The notes under the pieces are model-generated. The model was not told the DNA's origin. It was given only the letters and a program-made list of their open reading frames with translations, and made no database searches. A DNA stretch of 35,117 nt from Methylobacterium dankookense. Its GTDB lineage: Bacteria; Pseudomonadota; Alphaproteobacteria; Rhizobiales; Beijerinckiaceae. The translations under genes were made by a program, and so were the position numbers. The stretch spans positions 1-35,117 of the forward strand of contig NZ_CABFVH010000050.1 of the NCBI RefSeq assembly GCF_902141855.1, in the 5' to 3' direction. Positions within the stretch are counted from its first letter, which is position 1; every line of letters begins with the position of its first letter. Shown in pieces: positions 8,581 to 17,493 of the stretch.

Positions 8581-9921
8581 TCAGAGGCGGTCGAACACGG
8601 AACCCATCCTCGGGCTGAACAAGCGCTCGTAAGTGCGCATGAGGAAGGCGTCGGTCATCCCGGCCACGTGGTCGCAGATTACGCGCCGACCGTCAGGTGC
8701 CTTCTCGTACGCTTCGTAGGTCGACCGCGGCAGGAACGACTTCGGCTCCGATGCGAGGGCCTCGAAAACCGCAACGACCATACCCTGACCCTTGAATTCG
8801 AGGTGCTGGACCCCCGGGCTGTGAATGACGACCTCCCGGACCAGTTCCTTCAGCGCTTCCAGGAAGGTGTTTGCTCCGACTTCGATGGCAGCCCGGTATC
8901 GAACGAGGGGCTCGTCGAACTCCTCCCTGGTCTCGATCACGCAGTTCGTGATCAGGTGATGGACCATCCGGCTGATGCACCTCTTCCGGGTATCGCCGGC
9001 ACCGAACAGACGGTCAAGGAATCCCTCATAGACGTTGTTGCCGAACTCATCCGGGTACTTCTCCTTGAGGCTGGTGAGGAAACTGGAGCTCTTCTCCTCG
9101 GGCACGTGCGCCTCGAAATCCGCCCGCGTTACCAGGCCAAGGGCGAGGGCATCCTCAAGGTCGTGGATGCCGAAGCCGATGTCGTCGGCGACGTCCATGA
9201 TGCTGCAATCGAACGACTTGTGGAGGGGCTTGCGGTGCTTGCCCTCTTGGCCGCGGGCGTCGGTGAAGGCGTTGCGGTCCTTTTCGCTGAGTGGGGCGAG
9301 GATCCAGTCGACGACGTCCTGCTCGCAATCCAGGTAGCACTTGGGCGGCTTGGAGGCCTCGCGGTCGATGATCCGGATCGTCTCCGGGCCGACGTGGAGG
9401 GCGGGGCGGATGTTCGCGTTCATCGCGAGGCTGAAGGGCACGGGATACTTCAGAACCCCGAGCAGGGTGCGCCGCATCAGGTTCGCGCCGGCGGCCTGGG
9501 AGAACTTTTCCAGCCTGGACAGGATGCGCAGGGTCTGGCCGTTGCCCTCGAAACCGCCGGCACTGCGCATGCAAAAATTCAGGGCGACCTCGCCGCCGTG
9601 GCCGAACGGGGGGTGGCCGAGGTCGTGGGTCATGCCCACGGCCTGGATCATGCTGAGGTCGGGGATGTATTGCCGGGCGGCATGGTCGGCATGAACCTTC
9701 TCGAACCGCCGCGCGATCCCGCCGGCGATCTGCGCGACCTCAAGCGAATGGGTGAGCCTCGTCCGGTAGAAGTCGCTGTCGCCGAGGTTCAGGATTTGCG
9801 TCTTGCCCTGCAAACGCCGGAACGACGCGGAGTGGATGACCCGGCTGTAATCGGTGGCCGCCCCATCGCGGGCGTCGTCGGCCTGTGCCTGCCAGGCTTC
9901 GCGGCGGTCGTACCAATCCAT
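8581..9921 (-). CDS. dgt: HD-superfamily dGTP triphosphohydrolase
   Basis: Predicted to hydrolyse dGTP (or other dNTPs) to the deoxynucleoside plus triphosphate in the cytoplasm. The HD metal-binding residues are complete: His58 (RLTHSLEVAQ), His99-Asp100 (GMTHDLGHPPFGHGGE) and a later conserved Asp in MDVADDIGFGIHDLEDA. FEGNGQTLRI is also typical of this subfamily. At 446 aa it is close to the usual length. The frame opens at TTG 9927, but AAGGTG lies seven bases before ATG 9921, so that start was chosen. It is monocistronic and sits inside the accessory region between the recombinase and a long non-coding stretch. dNTP depletion by dGTPases is a known anti-phage strategy, but housekeeping roles are equally possible from sequence alone. 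Confidence 0.9.
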   Translation of the reverse strand: MDWYDRREAWQAQADDARDGAATDYSRVIHSASFRRLQGKTQILNLGDSDFYRTRLTHSLEVAQIAGGIARRFEKVHADHAARQYIPDLSMIQAVGMTHDLGHPPFGHGGEVALNFCMRSAGGFEGNGQTLRILSRLEKFSQAAGANLMRRTLLGVLKYPVPFSLAMNANIRPALHVGPETIRIIDREASKPPKCYLDCEQDVVDWILAPLSEKDRNAFTDARGQEGKHRKPLHKSFDCSIMDVADDIGFGIHDLEDALALGLVTRADFEAHVPEEKSSSFLTSLKEKYPDEFGNNVYEGFLDRLFGAGDTRKRCISRMVHHLITNCVIETREEFDEPLVRYRAAIEVGANTFLEALKELVREVVIHSPGVQHLEFKGQGMVVAVFEALASEPKSFLPRSTYEAYEKAPDGRRVICDHVAGMTDAFLMRTYERLFSPRMGSVFDRL

Positions 9922-10895
9922 ATGCAATCACCTTCGCGGCTAGGCTCGATCCAGGCGGCCGGCACCTCGCGGCCGCGCTAGGGTACCATCGGAAAGCGTC
10001 GATGCCGCCGCGGTTCCTTGCACACGGCGCCCCCGCCCTCTTGGGAGCCTTGGCTGTTGGATAAGCAGGTCTCCACCGTGGGTGTTTCGAGCCGCGAGAC
10101 AAGGGCCGCTACGCCCGCAAGGCAGGCTGACAGCGCAATCCGCAGGCCGGGACTGAGGGTCGTCCTACGGGGGAACGGTCCGTCTACCGCTTGTAGGGCA
10201 GACGACGGAAACGGCCGGCATCCCTGGCGAGGCCAGGGAGGGCTCGAAGAACGGGTGCTTCGGGTTAGCAGCCGAGTCGAACAGACGCCGTCGCAATGGC
10301 TGCTCTTCTTAGCTCTAGGTTGCTTCAGTACGGAACTTTGGTGTTCGGTACCTGAATGCCGGGTTGGCTACCATAAGGCGGCCGGTTCGGCATCACACTC
10401 AGACGGCACTGATCCGTTCAAGTGGGCAGCTAGCGACTGCGCCTCCTCGCAAAACGCCCGATGTCATTGATCTTTCAATAATTTACGGCAGACATCTCAA
10501 AATTGGGCGACTGGTCTCCGCTGGCCCCCGAGCCTCCGCTTGGGAGCCAGCGGAGACGGGTCGCCCAAATGTCTGCTCTCTATGGTATCTATTTGCAAAT
10601 GCACCATTTTTTGACGCTGGATAGCTACGTTTTGTCAGGATCCCGCAGCAGATAGCAGGTCTTCTACCCCTAGCCCGGCAACCAAAATAGCATCGGTATC
10701 TGGCCCTCTCCGTGCCGTGCACGGCTGCCGGCCACCTATCGCTAGAGTGGCGCCCAAATGCACCAACAGCAGCAAGCCGGGCACAGCGGCCGAACTCGTA
10801 GCAGCCGCGCTTTTGCGTAGTGGCACCTTGCAGGGCCGCACCCCAGGGTTCGTGATGGACGAGCCGAAGCCCCTGAGGGAGCGCCGATTTCGCGG
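9922..10895. other. Non-coding stretch of about 1 kb between dGTPase and feoB
   Basis: No open frame here has a recognisable domain or a good start, and frames on both strands overlap as expected of non-coding GC-rich DNA. A large hairpin at 10488-10576 is its only strong structure and is listed separately. AT-rich flanks (ATTTACGG on the left, ATGGTATCTATTTGCAAATG on the right) surround the hairpin. The stretch could hold an untranslated RNA or a degraded mobile element. Confidence 0.4.
10488..10576. repeat. Large imperfect inverted repeat (hairpin or small palindromic element)
   Basis: The outer arms GCAGACAT (10488-10495) and ATGTCTGC (10569-10576) are exact inverses. Inside them a second pair of arms of about 23 bases (10503-10525 and 10546-10568) pairs almost perfectly: GGGCGAC with GTCGCCC and GTCTCCGCTGGC with GCCAGCGGAGAC, broken by a two-base mismatch. 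The loop is about 20 bases. The structure is much longer than a simple terminator and has no T run. It may be a folded RNA, a MITE-like element or a transposon remnant. It has no coding context. Confidence 0.65.
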
Positions 10896-12779
10896 TCATA
10901 GAACGCGCGAGGCGACCTGGAAGGTTATGAACGCTGCCAGATAGGCGAGAGCGAACATGTACGCGAAGGCGGCCAGCATCCAGCGCCAGCCTCCCGTCTC
11001 CCGCCGGATGACGGCGAGCGTCGAGGCGCATTGAGGGGCGAAGATGAACCAGGCGAGGAATGCGAGGCCCGTGGCGAGGCTCCATTGCTGCGCCAGGGTT
11101 TGGCCGATCTGCTCGGAGGCCTCCCTGCCGCCCGCGACCGCGTAGACGGTGCCGAGGGCGGCGACGGAAACCTCGCGCGCCGCCATGCCGGGGATGAGCG
11201 CGACGCCGATCTGCCAGTTGAAGCCGAGCGGGGCCAGGGCCGGCTCGATGAAGCGGCCGATGGCGGCGGCGAGGCTGTAGTCAATCGCCGGGTGCTCGGC
11301 GCCCGCAGGCGGTCGCGGGAACGAGGCCAGGAACCAGATCAGCACCATCATGGAAAAGATCGTGGTGCCGGCGCGATAGAGGAACGCCTTCAGCCGCTGC
11401 CACAGGTTCAGGAGCACGCTGCCCAGGCCAGGCACCTTGTAGTCCGGCAGTTCCAGCATGAAGGGCGGCGTCGGGTTCTCGTTCCACAGCATGTGGTTGG
11501 CGACGAAGGACACGAGCAGCGCACTGGCGATGCCGGCGGCGTAGAGCCCGAACATCACCAGGCCCTGCAGGTTGAACAGGCCCCCCACCTCCCGGCTCGG
11601 GATGAAGGCGGAGATGATGAGGGTGTAGACCGGGATGCGGGCGGAGCACGTCATCAGCGGCGCCACCATGATCGTCGTCAGGCGGTCCCTGCGCTGGTCG
11701 ATCACGCGCGTCGCCATGATCCCGGGGATGGCGCAGGCGAAGCTCGACAGGAGGGGAATGAAGGCGCGGCCGTGCAGGCCCGCACCTCCCATGATGCGGT
11801 CCATCAGAAAGGCCGCCCGCGCCATGTACCCGAAATCCTCCAGGAGGAGGATGAACAGGAACAGGATCATGATCTGCGGCAGGAAGACGAGGACGCTGCC
11901 GATGCCGGCGATCACGCCGTCCTGCAGGAAGCTCAGGAGGAGGCCGGGCGGCAACACTCCGGCCACGTGGCCGCCCAGGGCCTCGAAGCCCCCCGAGATC
12001 ACGTCCATCAGCGGCTTGGCGCCGGTGAACACCGCCTGGAACATGACGAAGAGCATGGCCAGGAGGATGAGGAGGCCGGCGACCGGGTGCAGCAGGACCG
12101 CGTCCAGGCGGGTCGTCAGCGTGTCGGGCTTGGGAGCGGCCGACACCGCCGCGGCAAGGATTCGGTCCGCTTCCCGCTGCAGGGCGCGAAGCTCGGCCGC
12201 ACCCGGCTCGGACCACTCCGCCACCGCCTGCGCCTGCGCGCCGTTCGAGAAGCCTTCCAGGGCGGCAAGCAGCCCCTCGGTGCCGTCCTTGCGAACCGCG
12301 ACCGAGGTGACGACGGGCATGCCGAGTTCGGCGGCCAAGCGTGCCTCGTCGATGATGACGCCGCGGCGCTTCGCGATGTCGCTCATGTTGAGCACGAGCA
12401 GCATCCGCCGGCCGAGGCGCTTCAGCTCCAGCACGAGCCGGAGCGCGACCCGGAGGTTCGTCGCGTCCACGACGCAGGCTAGGACGTCCGGAAGCGCCGA
12501 GGCGTCCCGCCGCCCGAGGATGACGTCGCGCGTCACCACCTCGTCGGGGCTGCGCCCGCGGAGGGAGTAGGTGCCCGGAAGGTCGAACAGCTGCAGCCTG
12601 GTCCCGGACGGCAGGGCCAGCGGCCCACTCTTCCGCTCGACCGTGACGCCGGGATAGTTCGCGACCTTCTGGCGGCTTCCGGTGAGACGGTTGAACAGCG
12701 CGGTCTTGCCGCTGTTGGGTGTCCCGACCAGCGCGACGCGAGCCACGACCGCACTACCCGCTTGGGGGATCGCGCTCAT
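10896..12779 (-). CDS. feoB: Ferrous iron transporter FeoB
   Basis: This inner-membrane GTPase-permease imports Fe(II). The N-terminal G domain shows Walker A GTPNSGKTALF, the FeoB-specific KVANYPGVTVERKSG switch, G3 DLPGTYSL and G4-like NMSD. A helical spacer follows, then the Gate and FeoB core membrane segments, including the conserved FACAIPGIMATR motif and the late AALGTVYAV and FIFAPQCAST stretches. At 627 aa it is on the short side but all expected blocks are present. The start codon overlaps the feoA stop by 4 nt (ATGA), so the two are translationally coupled. The genes lie in an accessory setting beside a decayed response regulator and IS110, suggesting an acquired iron-uptake locus. 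Confidence 0.95.
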   Translation of the reverse strand: MSAIPQAGSAVVARVALVGTPNSGKTALFNRLTGSRQKVANYPGVTVERKSGPLALPSGTRLQLFDLPGTYSLRGRSPDEVVTRDVILGRRDASALPDVLACVVDATNLRVALRLVLELKRLGRRMLLVLNMSDIAKRRGVIIDEARLAAELGMPVVTSVAVRKDGTEGLLAALEGFSNGAQAQAVAEWSEPGAAELRALQREADRILAAAVSAAPKPDTLTTRLDAVLLHPVAGLLILLAMLFVMFQAVFTGAKPLMDVISGGFEALGGHVAGVLPPGLLLSFLQDGVIAGIGSVLVFLPQIMILFLFILLLEDFGYMARAAFLMDRIMGGAGLHGRAFIPLLSSFACAIPGIMATRVIDQRRDRLTTIMVAPLMTCSARIPVYTLIISAFIPSREVGGLFNLQGLVMFGLYAAGIASALLVSFVANHMLWNENPTPPFMLELPDYKVPGLGSVLLNLWQRLKAFLYRAGTTIFSMMVLIWFLASFPRPPAGAEHPAIDYSLAAAIGRFIEPALAPLGFNWQIGVALIPGMAAREVSVAALGTVYAVAGGREASEQIGQTLAQQWSLATGLAFLAWFIFAPQCASTLAVIRRETGGWRWMLAAFAYMFALAYLAAFITFQVASRVL

Positions 12780-13114
12780 TCCGGCCTCACGAGGATGGAC
12801 GACGCTTCCTGACGGCGAAGGGCGACGACGGCACTGTCGACCCGCAAGGCGATGGGGTCGCGACCGAACAGCCCTTCGTGCAGGATCTCTACCTGGGCTC
12901 CCTCGACGATCCCGAGCTCGATCAAACGGCGCTCAAGTTCGTCCGGGGGCAGGCCGCTGCCCGGTCCGGCGGCGATGCCCGTGATACGCCCGCGAAAGCC
13001 ACGAGCTTCCCCGCCCAAGGCGACGGCCCCTTCATGGCCCATCGGCCCGGTCACGCCATGAAAACAAGTCGAAATCGGTTTCCTGAACACCCGGGCTTCC
13101 TGTCCGTTCGACAC
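12776..13114 (-). CDS. feoA: FeoA-domain protein
   Basis: This is the small cytosolic SH3-like partner of FeoB. The core from about residue 36 (GFRGRITGIAAG) through LERRLIELGIVEGAQVEILHEGLFGRDPIALRV to SSILV matches the FeoA fold, including the LxxxGIxxGxxVxxL pattern. At 112 aa it is longer than the usual 75-90, because of an N-terminal extension of about 30 residues whose sequence (FRKPISTCFHGVTGP) looks less typical. An internal ATG at MGHEGAVALGG (residue 25) could be the real start. It is first in a two-gene operon with feoB. No Fur or Irr box was recognised upstream. Confidence 0.85.
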   Translation of the reverse strand: MSNGQEARVFRKPISTCFHGVTGPMGHEGAVALGGEARGFRGRITGIAAGPGSGLPPDELERRLIELGIVEGAQVEILHEGLFGRDPIALRVDSAVVALRRQEASSILVRPE

Positions 13115-13165
13115 GTGCTGAATGCCGTAGGAAACGCCATGGTGCCTGGCGAGTCGTACATGGCC

Positions 13166-13694
13166 TCACGACGCCTGATCCAATTCCGGTCTCATCGGCC
13201 CAGCCTTCGCGGGGCTCGTCGCGTTGAGGGTCTGTGCCCCTTGGCGACCGGCCAAGCTCAACCTGCCATGATCGCGCCGCCGGCATGCGCGGAGCGGGCC
13301 GGAGACCCGGAGCACGGTCTCGACGCGCCGGATAGGCGGGCGGCGCCCAAGGGCATGAACGCGCGCGAGCAATTCCGCGAAGGCAAAGGGTTTCACCAGG
13401 TAGTCGTCGCCCCCTGCCTCCAGGCCGTCGACGCGGTCGCTGACGCCCGCCATCGTGGTCAGGAACAGGGATCGGCGTCTGAACGGCCTGCGCCCGCGAG
13501 CGCCGGACGAGCGAGAGGCCATCGGGGGCCGGCAGCATCCGGTCGATGACGAGTGCGTCATACATGTCCGCAACGGCCAGCCTCAACCCGTCGAGGCCGG
13601 CGTGCGCCGGCACGACATCATGTCCCGCATGCTCAAGGCCTGGCATCAGGAAGGCTAGCGTCGATGCGTCATCCTCGACGGCAAGTATTCTCAT
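13166..13694 (-). pseudogene. Frameshifted OmpR-like response regulator remnant
   Basis: Reading from ATG 13694 gives MRILAVEDDASTLAFLMPG, then DALVIDRMLPAPDGLSLVRR (phospho-acceptor region) up to VQTPIP. At about 13475 the receiver continues in another frame as FLTTMAGVSDRVDGLEAGG, then DDYLVKPFAFAELLARV. The junction text ATCCCTG would keep one frame (ATC CTG) if it had one C fewer, so a single extra C in a C run explains the shift. After RRVETVLRV the DNA-binding domain is missing or unrecognisable. With the frameshift and the lost output domain, the gene is not expected to work. No partner kinase is adjacent. Confidence 0.75.
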
Positions 13695-13859
13695 GATGCA
13701 ATCTGGACCCCGCGACGTCGTTGCACCCGAATTCTTCGAGCGGCAAAATGGAAAGGTTCTAAACTGATGCCGTTTGGTCGAGAACGCTTCCACCGTGCCG
13801 ACGGAAGCGTTTAACAGGTCCGCGCGGCGCATGCGACCTACCCGTCACTACTGCAGTCT

Positions 13860-14680
13860 GCTCCGCGGCGGCGGTGTGAATTGGGCGGCCAGGACGGAAG
13901 GCCGTGCATAATTCGACGGAAGGCGACGATGAGCTCGCCGTGGCCACAGCCCCGCTCCTCCGGAGGCGCTGCCTCGGCGTGACATCCTGTCTCGGAAGCC
14001 GTCACCCGTTCGGCCGACCATCGTTCCGAGGCCGGGCGCGGTCACCACGCGACGGCAGACCGCGCGCGGGCGAGTTTCGGCACCATGCGGTTGAGACGGC
14101 TGGAGCGGTCGAGGCATTACAGCATCGCCGCAGGCGTCCGTAACGGCAGGTCGAGGACGGCGGCCCCGCACGGCAGATCGACCGTCAGTCCTCGCACCGG
14201 CTCTCAGGATGTATGACGCTTGACAGTGCCAAGCTTGATCCCAAACGGCCGCAACGAGCCTCAGATCCCATTTTCCACGTCGCCGTTCGCCAGCACCGGC
14301 GTCTTGCATCTGTCCAGTAGGGGTCGCAGTTCCATTGTCCGGCGCGCCGCGCCATGCACTTGCAGAAACCAGCCAGTGCGCAGCATCTGGGTGATCCCGA
14401 ACTCCATCGCGGGCGGTCTCGTGGGCCATCGCCCCGCGGGCGCCATGCACGTCCATGCACACGACGTGGAACACTGCGACGTCGGTCTTAGCCCACTAGC
14501 GCCCGTCTCGTGTCAACTGCCGATCAGAGGCAGGCCGAGCCCCCCCAGCGCCGCCGCCGTGGTACGCCCGACATTGGCTTCTCTGACGACGCCGTCGTCC
14601 TCGTCGACGACGGCTGCGCAGGTCCCAAGCCAGCGAGGCGTCGAGACCGGCATAGCAGCGCTTGAGCCATGCCCGTACGT
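13860..14680 (-). pseudogene. Decayed IS110-family transposase
   Basis: Pieces of an IS110 transposase follow one another in order across several frames. The N-terminal DEDD-type start is CYAGLDASLAW, then after a one-base shift CAAVVDEDDGVVREANVG and LGGLGLPL; next VVCMDVHGARGAMA and HETARD; then ITQMLRTGWFLQVHGAA, ELRPLLDRCKT and DVENGI. A TGA replaces the expected Arg codon there, followed in the same frame by GSLRPFGIKLGTVKRHT. Further on, LPCGAAVLDLPL and AVCRRVVTAPGLGT match the usual continuation before similarity fades. Frameshifts and stops rule out function. The element is old; its ends could not be defined. Confidence 0.65.
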
Positions 14681-14850
14681 CGGTCGCGAGCGGAACCCGG
14701 CAGACCGGCCGGCCATCTCGGCAGCTTGCCACGATCCACGGCTCGGGGAAGGCTGGCGATGGCCCGGTCACCTGATCCAAGTCGTGACCGATCCGCCCGA
14801 AACCGCTGCTCCCCCCCGGGCGACGTGACCTGTACGTCGGAGTCCTTCGA

Positions 14851-15363
14851 TCAGCGTGGTCGATCCGGCGGAAGTGGAAACCGCTGCGGCACCTCCCGCG
14901 ACCGTCGCTTATGGTCCAGGAGATCCAGGGCCCAATCCGGCCTCGGCGCGACGGATGCCTCGTACAATTCACGGTATGCTTCAGGTGTCAGCCAAGTGCC
15001 GACGGGATGACGTCCGGTCAGGCGCAGGAAGGCGCTCAGCGATAGGCAAACTGGCGGCGGCAGGCCGACGACGGTCTGGAGAGCGCAGCTGGAACTCTTG
15101 CTGCGCTGTCCCACGATACGCTTGTTGATGAGGCTCATGGCCCCGGCCCGGGCATCCGGGCCGACGAGTTCCTCGTCGAGCGGCGTGGGCGTGCCGGGCG
15201 TCTCAAGCGCCGAAAGCAACTCGCTCCAGGACTGCCACCCCCACGCCAACGCGACGACCTGTCGAGCGGTCGCCTCGGCGATAGGCTGCCGGACATTGGC
15301 GAGTTGCGCGCGCAGGGCGTGCACCTTGCGGCTTGCGAAGAAGATCGAGGACGGGCGGAACAT
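14851..15363 (-). CDS. Hypothetical protein, 170 aa
   Basis: The function is unknown. The N-terminal part (about residues 12-52: HALRAQLANVRQPI, ARQVVALAWGWQSWSELLSA) resembles the small helical module seen at the start of some glyoxalase-superfamily and related proteins, where an alpha-helical segment ends in a phrase like GFRDWNTL. The middle contains a hydrophobic/Leu-rich stretch and the C-terminal third (LTPEAYRELYEASVAPRPDWALDLL) looks helical and natural. ATG 15361-15363 has only a weak upstream GG. There is no obvious operon partner except a doubtful frame at 15401-15646 on the same strand. Confidence 0.55.
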   Translation of the reverse strand: MFRPSSIFFASRKVHALRAQLANVRQPIAEATARQVVALAWGWQSWSELLSALETPGTPTPLDEELVGPDARAGAMSLINKRIVGQRSKSSSCALQTVVGLPPPVCLSLSAFLRLTGRHPVGTWLTPEAYRELYEASVAPRPDWALDLLDHKRRSREVPQRFPLPPDRPR

Positions 15364-15400
15364 CGCGGACCATGGGACTGCGTACGGTGAGCCAATGGAT

Positions 15401-15646
15401 TCAGCTCGCTACTGAGCGGTCAAGGCAAGGCCGCGTCCGAAGCTGCTTCGGGTCGCCCAGACCAGGACGAGGTCCGGCTGGAAAGACGCCTTGCCCCTTC
15501 ACCGCCGCCGCCCAGGCGGCGACTTGCTCCGCGACCTGGGCGCCTGCTCCGTCGCCGAGCGCGGGAGCGGTCGGGTACGTTGTCGCCTTCCCCACGTCGA
15601 CGGCCGACCCACGTCCACCAGGATCTCTGCAATCCGCCGTGGCCAT
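15401..15646 (-). CDS. Doubtful small hypothetical protein, 81 aa
   Basis: The frame opens at ATG 15646 and ends 38 bases before the next gene on the same strand. The middle (QVAEQVAAWAAAVKGQG) could be one helix, but the ends look like translated non-coding sequence and nothing is recognised. An overlapping frame just upstream (about 15640-15705, EFEATRFIHREFRVTAEGW) also looks protein-like. That could mean a broken gene covering both, with a frameshift near 15620. Confidence 0.25.
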   Translation of the reverse strand: MATADCRDPGGRGSAVDVGKATTYPTAPALGDGAGAQVAEQVAAWAAAVKGQGVFPAGPRPGLGDPKQLRTRPCLDRSVAS

Positions 15647-15765
15647 CCCTCCGCCGTGACGCGAAACTCTCTGTGGATAAATCGCGTCGCCTCGAACTCC
15701 GCTTAGATATCCATGTGGACGTGTAACCGTCGGAGGTTAGTGTGGCGCAACGGAGGTACGGCACC

Positions 15766-16299
15766 ATGGGCGACTCGGATTGGGCGGCGGAGCGGGCTGA
15801 GGAATACTGGCGGCTCCACGCGGAGCCCGTGCTCAAGCGCGTCGTCACCGACGCCTTCCTGTCCGGAACGGCGGTCGTGCCCCCTGCCTTGGCGAACTGG
15901 CTGGCATCGGCGCCCATCGGGCGCGGTGCCGAGGCTGTCACGCCGCCTCCATCCCCGGAGCCTGCGCAGCGGGTGCCGCAAAGCGCCAAGGAGGTCGCGG
16001 CACCGCAAGCCGGTCCTCGGCCCAAGAGGTCCCCCCGCCCGCTCAAGGGGGTGAGCGCCGCTGCGTACGATCTCCTCAAGCGCGCAGGCATGCCCCTGAC
16101 ATCCCGGGAGCTGCTCGGACAGCTGAGGGACTGGGACGGGGGCGAGCGGACCGAGGCGCGCGACAATTCCCTCCTGGCCGCGATGCGGCGGCTTCGCAAG
16201 GCCGGTTGGGTCGACTTCGACGGGACGCATTACAGCCCGTCGGCGAAGAAGCCCCGCAGCAAAGGCAGGTCCGGTCCCGCCGGGCCGGGTCGGGACTGA
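15766..16299 (+). CDS. Hypothetical protein with a C-terminal winged-helix-like domain
   Basis: The protein has 177 residues from the chosen ATG. The first 60 residues are helical (EEYWRLHAEPVLKRVVTDAF), then comes a long Pro/Ala/Arg-rich linker, then a compact domain from about residue 95: VSAAAYDLLKRAGMPLTSRE, then RDNSLLAAMRRLRKAGWV and FDGTHYSP. The pattern of a tested region with helix-turn-helix and a basic recognition helix is reminiscent of winged-helix or HB1-type DNA-binding modules; this is inference. The tail is basic (KKPRSKGRSG). Two starts compete: GTG 15742 with GGAGG five bases upstream, and ATG 15766 with GGAGG nine bases upstream. Both are good, so longer and shorter forms are possible. 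Confidence 0.6.
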   Translation: MGDSDWAAERAEEYWRLHAEPVLKRVVTDAFLSGTAVVPPALANWLASAPIGRGAEAVTPPPSPEPAQRVPQSAKEVAAPQAGPRPKRSPRPLKGVSAAAYDLLKRAGMPLTSRELLGQLRDWDGGERTEARDNSLLAAMRRLRKAGWVDFDGTHYSPSAKKPRSKGRSGPAGPGRD

Positions 16300-16446
16300 T
16301 CGCCCGCCCATGGCAAGGCGAATCCATCGCCTCGCAGATCGGCTCCCTGCGCAGGAAGGCAGGGCGCTGGCGGAGATCGAGACCCGGCAAGTCCGCGGCC
16401 AACCGACCGTTCGACCATCCAACGCAAACATGGACTCGGAGCGCAC

Positions 16447-17193
16447 ATGACCACCTCGTTCGGCGACGCGCGTCGCCTGCACGTCCTGTCTCTCGTCGCC
16501 CTGCTCTCGGTCGTGACGCCGCCGCGCAGCCGGGCCGCCGACGGAACCATGAGCGAGCACGAGATCGCTCCCGGCATGGTCATCCGCGGCTTGGTCACCG
16601 CGGCGGGCGCGCGGGCCTTTCGCCTGATCGTGCGGGGAACGCTCGTTGCCTCCTTGACCGCAAGGGATGGGGCGCCGCCGACCGGGTACTGCCTCGTTGG
16701 AGAGTGGTTGTCCGTGCTGGAGGCACTGGCTGCGCCATGGCGCGCGTTCGCCGGCGAGACCTCGACGCGGAACTTCGGACCGCCGCGCCGGTCGCATTCC
16801 GAGCGCTCACCCTTCGTCGCACGGTTCCCGGCGCGCCAAGTCCGCCTCACGGGCCGGAAGCTCGTTCGGTTCCTCGCCGAGTGCACCGCTTCCCTTGGAG
16901 CGAAGGACTCGATGCGCGGCGATGAGATCGCCCTCGTCGTCGGCACGCCGGAGACCCAAGTTCGGATCGCGTGCAGCGGTGCCGAACTTCACGTCCTGGT
17001 CCATCGAGAGCGGCGCTTGGTCATGGCCGGCACCCTGTCGCGCCTCGACCTGAGCCGGCCCGGGCGCACGCGCTGCTGCATCGGTCGCCAGTGGCTGCCC
17101 GAGTTGTTGGATTGGTTCTGGGCCGTGTCCGACGATGTCGATCCTGCAGACCTCGTTCGGTTCTGCCAGGCTGCCGCCTCGGATCGGCCATAG
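16447..17193 (+). CDS. Hypothetical protein, 248 aa
   Basis: The family is not recognised. The N-terminus (RRLHVLSLVALLSVV, then PPRSRAADG) could be a signal peptide with cleavage after RSRA, or a leader in front of a later start at MSEHEIAPGMVIRG. The body has alternating hydrophobic strands and charged turns (VRIACSGAELHVLVHRERRL) and a Trp-rich C-terminus (WLPELLDWFWAVSDDVDPAD), consistent with a folded domain. A strong bidirectional terminator lies about 150 bases after the stop. It follows the winged-helix-like gene by about 150 bases on the same strand, and the two could share a transcript. Confidence 0.55.
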   Translation: MTTSFGDARRLHVLSLVALLSVVTPPRSRAADGTMSEHEIAPGMVIRGLVTAAGARAFRLIVRGTLVASLTARDGAPPTGYCLVGEWLSVLEALAAPWRAFAGETSTRNFGPPRRSHSERSPFVARFPARQVRLTGRKLVRFLAECTASLGAKDSMRGDEIALVVGTPETQVRIACSGAELHVLVHRERRLVMAGTLSRLDLSRPGRTRCCIGRQWLPELLDWFWAVSDDVDPADLVRFCQAAASDRP

Positions 17194-17339
17194 CCCGCGT
17201 CGGCCGAGGGCGCCGACGCCCGGATGCAGGGCCGGCCCTCGCCAGGCTTAAGCTCTCGCCTCTCGTGCCGTGACGTGTGCCAAGAGGGAGTGCAGCGTGG
17301 GTGTACGGCGGTCGTTGTGCGTTCGAAGCGCATGCCGCC

Positions 17340-17373
17340 AACGAAAAAGCCCCGCCTGAGCGGGGCTTTCGTT
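17340..17373. terminator. Bidirectional rho-independent terminator
   Basis: A perfect ten-base stem, AAAGCCCCGC / GCGGGGCTTT, with loop CTGA sits at 17346-17369, flanked by AACG and CGTT that also pair. A-rich and T-rich sides make it work both ways. It lies between two converging genes, the unknown plus-strand gene ending at 17193 and the minus-strand toxin-like gene ending at 17494. Confidence 0.85.
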
Positions 17374-17493
17374 TGAGGGGAATACCCGCAGGCAAACCCC
17401 GACCTCCGATGGCGAGCATCTTCGGTCAGCTGAAAAGACGGTGTAGCCCGCCTCCAGCGAGTGAGAGGGATATCGCATATCCGCCTCGCCGGG

